The notes under the pieces were generated by a model. It was not told where the DNA came from and ran no database searches. It saw only the letters and a list, made by a program, of their open reading frames with translations. A DNA stretch of 64,000 bases from Jiangella aurantiaca (GTDB taxonomy: Bacteria > Actinomycetota > Actinomycetes > Jiangellales > Jiangellaceae). The first letter of the stretch is position 1, and every line of letters starts with the position of its first letter. Location of the stretch: contig NZ_SMLB01000012.1 in NCBI RefSeq assembly GCF_004349105.1, forward strand, positions 62,001 to 126,000, in the 5' to 3' direction. Shown piece after piece: positions 59,767 through 64,000 of this stretch. The translations under genes and the position numbers were made by a program.

Positions 59767-62265
59767 ATGGAGGCGCTGCTGGCGAAGCTGACGCTCGAGC
59801 AGAAGGTCCGGCTGCTCACCGGGACCGACTCCTGGCACCTGCCGGCCGAGCCCGCCGTGGGTCTGCGGTCCGTCGTGCTGACCGACGGCCCGGCCGGGGT
59901 GCGGGCCGCGCACCGCGGCGGCGCGGTGACGGCGCTGAACCTGCCGTCCGGGACGGCGCTGGGCGCCGGCTGGGACGTCGCGCTGGCCGAGCGGTTCGGC
60001 GCGGTCCTGGCCGCGGAGACCCGGCGGGTGGGCGCCGACGTCCTGCTCGGGCCGACCGTGAACCTGCACCGCAGCCCGCTGGGCGGGCGGCACTTCGAGG
60101 CGTTCTCAGAGGACCCGCTGCTGACGTCGCGGCTGGCGGCGGCGTACGTGCGGGGCGTGCAGTCGGCGGGCGTCGGCGCGTGCCCGAAGCACTACGTGTG
60201 CAACGACGCGGAGACCGACCGGCTGACGGTCGACGTCGTGGTGTCGGAGCGGGCGTTGCGCGAGCTGTACCTGGCGGCGTTCGAGGAGACGGTGATGCGC
60301 GAGCGGCCGTGGCTGGTGATGGCCGCGTACAACTCCGTCAACACAGCGACCATGACGGAGAACCTGCTGCTGGCCGAGCCGCTGTGCGGAGAGTGGGCAT
60401 TCGACGGCGTCGTGGTGTCCGACTGGGGCGCGGCCCGGTCGACGACGGCGGCGGCGCTCGCGCGGCTGGACCTGGTGATGCCGGGGCCGGAGGGCCCGTG
60501 GGGCGCAGCGCTGGTCGAGGCCGTGCGGGACGGATCGGTGCCGGAGGCGGCCGTCGACGAGAAGGTGCTGCGGCTGCTACGGCTGGCGGCGCGGGTAGGC
60601 GCGCTGGCCGGGTATGAGAAGGCGGCCGGCGGGCCGGCGCCGGTCAGTGTCGACGGCGTACGGTTCGCGCGTGAGGCGGCCGCCGATGGCATGGTGCTGC
60701 TGCGCAACGCCCGCGGCGAGCTGCCGTGGGACCCGTCGGCGCTGCGGTCGGTCGCCGTCATCGGACAGGCTGCCTTCCTGGCCCGGACCCAGGGCGGCGG
60801 CAGCGCGTACGTCGAGCCCGAGCGGGTCGTGTCGCCGCTGGACGGCCTGCGCGCGGCGCTGCCCGGCGTCGACGTGCGGTGGTCGCTCGGTGCGCAGGTG
60901 CGGCCCGGGCTGGTCTCGCTGCCGCCCGCTGACCTGGCCGACCCCGAGACCGGCGAGCCGGGGGTGCGGCTGGTGGTCCGGGCCGCCGACGGGACGGTGC
61001 TGCGGTCGGAGCGGTACCGGTCGGCCGAGCTGACCCGGCTGGGGTCGCGCCGGTTGGCCGGCGCGGCGTCGGTCGAGCTGGCGACGGTGTACCGGCCGGC
61101 GGCCGGCGGCCCGGCGCGGCTTGGCGTGGCGGCGGCGGGCCGGGTGCGGCTGACGGTCGGCGGTGCCGAGGTGCTCGACACGGTGCTCGAACACGACGGC
61201 GCTGCGTTCGCCGGGGGACTGGTGTCGCCACCGGTGGCGGCCGCGCCGGTGGAGTTGGTCGCGGGCCGGCCGGTGGACGTCGTCGTCCGGCTCGACCTGC
61301 CTGGTGGCCACGAGCAGACCGCCGGGACGCTGGTGGTCGGGACCGATCCGGTCGCGTCGGACGCGTCCGACCCGGTCGCGGCTGCGGTGGCCGCCGCTCG
61401 CGCGGCCGACGCCGTCCTCGTCGTCGTCGGCACCAGCGCCGACGACGAGAGCGAGAGCTTCGACCGCACCACGCTGGCGCTGCCCGGCCGGCAGGACGAG
61501 CTGGTGCGGGCGGTCGCGGCGGCGAACCCGCGCACGGTGGTCGCGGTGACGGCCGGCGCACCGGTCCTGCTGCCGTGGCGCGACGACGTCGCCGCCGTGC
61601 TGCTCACCTGGTTCGGTGGCCAGGAGCTGGGACACGCGCTGGCCGACGTGCTGCTCGGCGTGCGCGAGCCGGGCGGGCGGTTGCCGACGACGTGGCCGGC
61701 CGCGGAGGCGGACGTCCCGGTTCGGTCCACGACGCCGGCCGACGGCCGGCTCGCCTATGACGAAGGCATCCACGTCGGCCACCGAGCCTGGCTGCGGGCC
61801 GGGCGCGCGCCGGCGTACCCGTTCGGGTTCGGGCTCGGCTACACGACGTGGTCGCTCGGCGGCCTCCGGGTGACACCGGCGGTCGACGGTGGCGTCGACG
61901 TCGAGGTCGAGGTGCGGAACACGGGCGCGCGGGCCGGCAAGCACGTCGTGCAGGTGTACCTGTCGCGGCCGGACAGCGCGGTCGAGCGGCCGGTGCGATG
62001 GCTGGCCGGGTTCGCCGTCGTGCGGGTGGAGACGGGTGCGACGACGCGGGCGCGCGTGGGCATCGGGCGGCGGGCCTTCTCGCACTGGACCGCCGGCGGC
62101 TGGGCCGTCGAGCCCGGCCCGTTCACCTTGCACGTCGGCTCGCACGTCGACGACCTGCCGCTGCGGTGCGACCTGACGCCCCCCAGGAGGGCCGGGCAGA
62201 CCGGCGATGAGAGGGGGCCGGAGGCCTCCTCGATATCGTCGGTGCGAGTCGTCGAGCCAGGGTGA
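59767..62265 (+). CDS. GH3 glycosidase with PA14-like insert
   Basis: An 832-residue cytoplasmic GH3 enzyme (no signal peptide). The N-terminal barrel has VLTDGPAGVRAA, LLGPTVNLHRSPLGGRHFEAFSEDP, CPKHYVCNDAETDR and the nucleophile D219 in GVVVSDWGAARS. The alpha/beta sandwich (from about 300) is interrupted at about 390-520 by a PA14-like beta domain (RLVVRAADGTVLRSERYR). The acid/base candidate sits in GTSADDESESFDR. An Fn3-like domain ends the protein. This is the beta-glucosidase/beta-xylosidase architecture of KmBglI-type enzymes. It probably trims the oligosaccharide imported by the divergent operon. Confidence 0.93.
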   Translation: MEALLAKLTLEQKVRLLTGTDSWHLPAEPAVGLRSVVLTDGPAGVRAAHRGGAVTALNLPSGTALGAGWDVALAERFGAVLAAETRRVGADVLLGPTVNLHRSPLGGRHFEAFSEDPLLTSRLAAAYVRGVQSAGVGACPKHYVCNDAETDRLTVDVVVSERALRELYLAAFEETVMRERPWLVMAAYNSVNTATMTENLLLAEPLCGEWAFDGVVVSDWGAARSTTAAALARLDLVMPGPEGPWGAALVEAVRDGSVPEAAVDEKVLRLLRLAARVGALAGYEKAAGGPAPVSVDGVRFAREAAADGMVLLRNARGELPWDPSALRSVAVIGQAAFLARTQGGGSAYVEPERVVSPLDGLRAALPGVDVRWSLGAQVRPGLVSLPPADLADPETGEPGVRLVVRAADGTVLRSERYRSAELTRLGSRRLAGAASVELATVYRPAAGGPARLGVAAAGRVRLTVGGAEVLDTVLEHDGAAFAGGLVSPPVAAAPVELVAGRPVDVVVRLDLPGGHEQTAGTLVVGTDPVASDASDPVAAAVAAARAADAVLVVVGTSADDESESFDRTTLALPGRQDELVRAVAAANPRTVVAVTAGAPVLLPWRDDVAAVLLTWFGGQELGHALADVLLGVREPGGRLPTTWPAAEADVPVRSTTPADGRLAYDEGIHVGHRAWLRAGRAPAYPFGFGLGYTTWSLGGLRVTPAVDGGVDVEVEVRNTGARAGKHVVQVYLSRPDSAVERPVRWLAGFAVVRVETGATTRARVGIGRRAFSHWTAGGWAVEPGPFTLHVGSHVDDLPLRCDLTPPRRAGQTGDERGPEASSISSVRVVEPG

Positions 62266-62324
62266 CTGTGGTTGGGGCCATGCCCGGCCCGACGACATCC
62301 GAGGGCCCTGGGCACAATGACCGG

Positions 62325-63062
62325 GTGTGCGGACGCTACGTGGCCGACGCGTCGATCGACGACCTGGCGGCCGAGTTCGACGCCATCGCCGCGGGGACCG
62401 TCGCGGACTTGATGCCGTCGTACAACGTCGCGCCCACCGACCGCGTCCCCGTCGTGCTGGAACGCACCGACGAGCCGCCGGAGCGGACCCGGCAGCTGCA
62501 CGCGGCCCGCTGGGGGCTGATCCCGTCGTGGGCCGAGGACCCGGGCGGCGCCGCGACGATGATCAACGCACGCATCGAGACCGTGGCGGACAAGCCGGCC
62601 TTCCGCGGCCCGGTCGCCCGGCGCCGCTGTGTGCTCCCGGCCCGTGGCTACTACGAGTGGCAGCGTACCGGCCGGGCGGGGCGGCCGTACTTCATCCACC
62701 CGAAGCGCGGCCTGCTGGCGATGGCCGGCGTGTTCGAGTGGTGGCGGGACCCGTCGGTGCCGCCAGGCGCACCGGAACGGTGGGTGCTGTCAGCCAGCGT
62801 CCTGACGACGGAGCCGGTGCCGGGGCTGGCGCACATCCACGACCGGATGCCGGTGCTGCTGTCGACGGAGGACATCCCGGACTGGCTGGATCGCCGCAAC
62901 GAGGACACCGCGAGCCTGCTCGGCCTGGCGCGGACGGCGGCGGCGCGGGTGGGCGCCACGCTGGAGACGAGGCCGGTCGGGCCGGAGGTCGGGAACGTGC
63001 GGAACAACCATGCGGGGCTGCTGGCCGAGGCGGTCCCGCTGCAGCCCACGCTGGAGGGCTGA
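62325..63062 (+). CDS. SRAP-family abasic-site-crosslinking protein (YedK/HMCES)
   Basis: A 245-residue SOS-response-associated peptidase-fold protein. The start is GTG 62325 because the next codon is the catalytic Cys2 (VCGRYV), which must become N-terminal to form a thiazolidine with abasic DNA. Further motifs are PSYNVAPTDRVPVV (Asn), RWGLIPSWA, INARIETVADKPAFR, CVLPARGYYEWQ (active-site Glu) and HDRMPVLL (His). A CACAAT -10-like box ends 6 nt before the start, so the mRNA is probably leaderless. It protects single-stranded DNA abasic sites. Confidence 0.95.
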   Translation: MCGRYVADASIDDLAAEFDAIAAGTVADLMPSYNVAPTDRVPVVLERTDEPPERTRQLHAARWGLIPSWAEDPGGAATMINARIETVADKPAFRGPVARRRCVLPARGYYEWQRTGRAGRPYFIHPKRGLLAMAGVFEWWRDPSVPPGAPERWVLSASVLTTEPVPGLAHIHDRMPVLLSTEDIPDWLDRRNEDTASLLGLARTAAARVGATLETRPVGPEVGNVRNNHAGLLAEAVPLQPTLEG

Positions 63063-63283
63063 TCAGCCGCCCAGCGCGCCGGACCGGCAGCCGTCGCCAG
63101 CAGCCCGTCCCGCAGCACCGCTGGGTCGTCGTGGTCGCTGCCGACGTGCGGGTCACTGGCATGCGCGAGGAGCATGGTGCGCCGATCCTACGGCGCGGCC
63201 TCCATGGCGGACCGTTTGGGCGCGCGGCGGCGGGGTAGTCACCGTCACGGCTGTCGACGCGACGAACTCCGGGAGGACCCGCC

Positions 63284-63520
63284 GTGACCGGACTCCACGT
63301 GCTCAACGAGATGCGGCGCTGGCTCGTGCGGCCGGGAATTGAGCAGCGGTTGCTGGCCGCCCTCCTCGTCAGCGTGCTGGTCATCGTGAGCGGACTGGTC
63401 CTCCTGCGCCTCGCGTCCGACCCCGAGACGCCTTCCGGTCGGGACACGGCGGGAGCGGCGGCGCAGGCTCAGCTCCCGGCGATACTCCAGCTGCCGGCCT
63501 CGCGGCAGGCGGAGTCGTAG
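63284..63520 (+). CDS. small single-pass membrane protein, unknown function
   Basis: A 78-residue protein with a strong ribosome site (GGGAGG seven nt before GTG 63284). A basic N-terminus (LNEMRRWLVRPGIEQR) leads into one transmembrane helix, LLAALLVSVLVIVSGLVLLRLA. A short, Ala/Gln-rich outer tail follows. There is no homology I can name. The stretch 63069-63283 before it contains no other gene that I can support. Confidence 0.55.
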   Translation: MTGLHVLNEMRRWLVRPGIEQRLLAALLVSVLVIVSGLVLLRLASDPETPSGRDTAGAAAQAQLPAILQLPASRQAES

Positions 63521-63623
63521 CTCGCTCCAGCACACATGGCGGACAGGATCGCGACGCCGGTGTCGACGCCGCGATCCAGGCCGCTCCGGATCGGGTTGTC
63601 AACCAGAGATGACAGCGGCCGGG

Positions 63624-64000
63624 TCAGGGCGCTGGGACCGTGAGCAGGTAGTCATCGGCGTCGTCGTCCCAGCGCAGCTCAATGGCTCCGGTCGTGGCGG
63701 CGGCGCGGACGAACTGGAGGAAGCTGCGGAAGCCGAGCGCCTGCTCGCCGAAGCCGGGGCGGATCCGGCGCAGCTGGTCCTTGAGCCCGGACAGCGCGGC
63801 CCGGCCCTGCTTCGCCGTCAGATCCTGGACGACGGAGCGGAGCAGGTCGAACGCCTCCTGCTCGCCGTCGAGCGCGGGGAGCAGCACCTCGGGATCGCCC
63901 TTGGTCGGCCCGTCCGCCAGCTCGACGACGTGCCGCTCGGCCAGGTGGCGCAGCAGCTCGCCGAACGCGCGGAAGCCGTGGTCGGCCTCGTTGAACGTCG
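63624..64000 (-). CDS. LOTUS/OST-HTH (NYN-type) protein, C-terminal part (runs off window)
   Basis: The last 125 residues of a protein that begins right of the window. Two similar segments, FRAFGELLRHLAERHVVEL and FRSFLQFVRAAATTGAIEL, are repeats of the winged-helix LOTUS/OST-HTH type. DPEVLLPALD precedes the linker and QDLTAKQGRAALSGLKDQLRRIRPGF opens the second. In bacteria such tails usually follow an NYN (PIN-like) ribonuclease domain, as in Limkain-b1-type proteins; that part is not in the window, so the nuclease is inference. Confidence 0.78.
   Translation of the reverse strand, partial: TFNEADHGFRAFGELLRHLAERHVVELADGPTKGDPEVLLPALDGEQEAFDLLRSVVQDLTAKQGRAALSGLKDQLRRIRPGFGEQALGFRSFLQFVRAAATTGAIELRWDDDADDYLLTVPAP

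Noticed and set aside
9329-63068. TGATCA straddling stop codons at 9329, 14228 and 63060
   Set aside because: Three cases among some 60 genes; only the first is part of a long hairpin. TGA followed by TCA is too short to treat as a signal.

Overview
The window is very GC-rich (roughly 70-73% by eye). It has many GTG starts, chains of genes coupled by ATGA/GTGA overlaps, lipobox and Tat signals, a DmdR/IdeR-type iron box and an ECF41 sigma factor. This is the profile of a filamentous or soil actinomycete. My best guess from memory is a Jiangella-like organism, but nothing here proves the genus. I saw no rRNA, tRNA, CRISPR array, insertion sequence or phage gene.

Region 1 (1-9.4 kb) is a tightly coupled bidirectional locus. 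Leftward it reads response regulator, histidine kinase, polytopic membrane (GT-C-like) protein and the start of an NAD-dependent epimerase. Rightward it reads a DUF2064 transferase, a membrane molybdopterin oxidoreductase, a small membrane protein, a SAM methyltransferase, a GT2 transferase, an MTA phosphorylase, a thioredoxin-like lipoprotein and a CcdA-like protein. The core set resembles the mycobacterial Rv0535-Rv0541c neighbourhood linked to methylthioxylose capping. I regard it as the most exciting candidate in the window.

Region 2 (9.4-23.5 kb) is mixed. It holds a DUF559 protein, a DosR-like regulator, an AraC regulator with a PLP decarboxylase, a RibD-like reductase, an Lnt homologue whose catalytic Cys is Ser, an ECF41 sigma factor, a relic of two unrelated genes fused together, a sarcosine-oxidase-like enzyme, thyA-folA, a secreted phosphoesterase, an iron-regulated siderophore-interacting protein and a small membrane protein.

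Region 3 (23.5-34 kb) holds a very large secreted phosphoesterase with three repeated modules, a glycosyltransferase plus fatty acid desaturase pair, a LysR regulator diverging from a methyltransferase, a small protein with an MFS exporter, and a hexapeptide-repeat protein.

Region 4 (34-62.3 kb) is a carbohydrate-utilisation island of three systems. (a) A ChvE-MmsA-MmsB type monosaccharide ABC transporter. (b) An arabinan/arabinoside system: a secreted GH93-like exo-arabinanase diverges from a LacI regulator, followed by a CUT1 transporter, a GH1-like enzyme and a GH51 arabinofuranosidase. Three copies of one palindromic operator tie it together. (c) A seven-gene leftward operon (FAD oxidoreductase, two beta-helix proteins, NgcE-like ABC transporter, tandem alpha/beta hydrolase) diverges from a LacI regulator and a GH3 glycosidase. 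A tandem 13-bp repeat lies between the two arms.

The right end has an SRAP (YedK/HMCES) protein, a tiny membrane protein and the 3' part of a LOTUS/NYN-type gene. Several gene ends carry long hairpins anchored by GTTGATCA, which look like one family of terminators or repeats.
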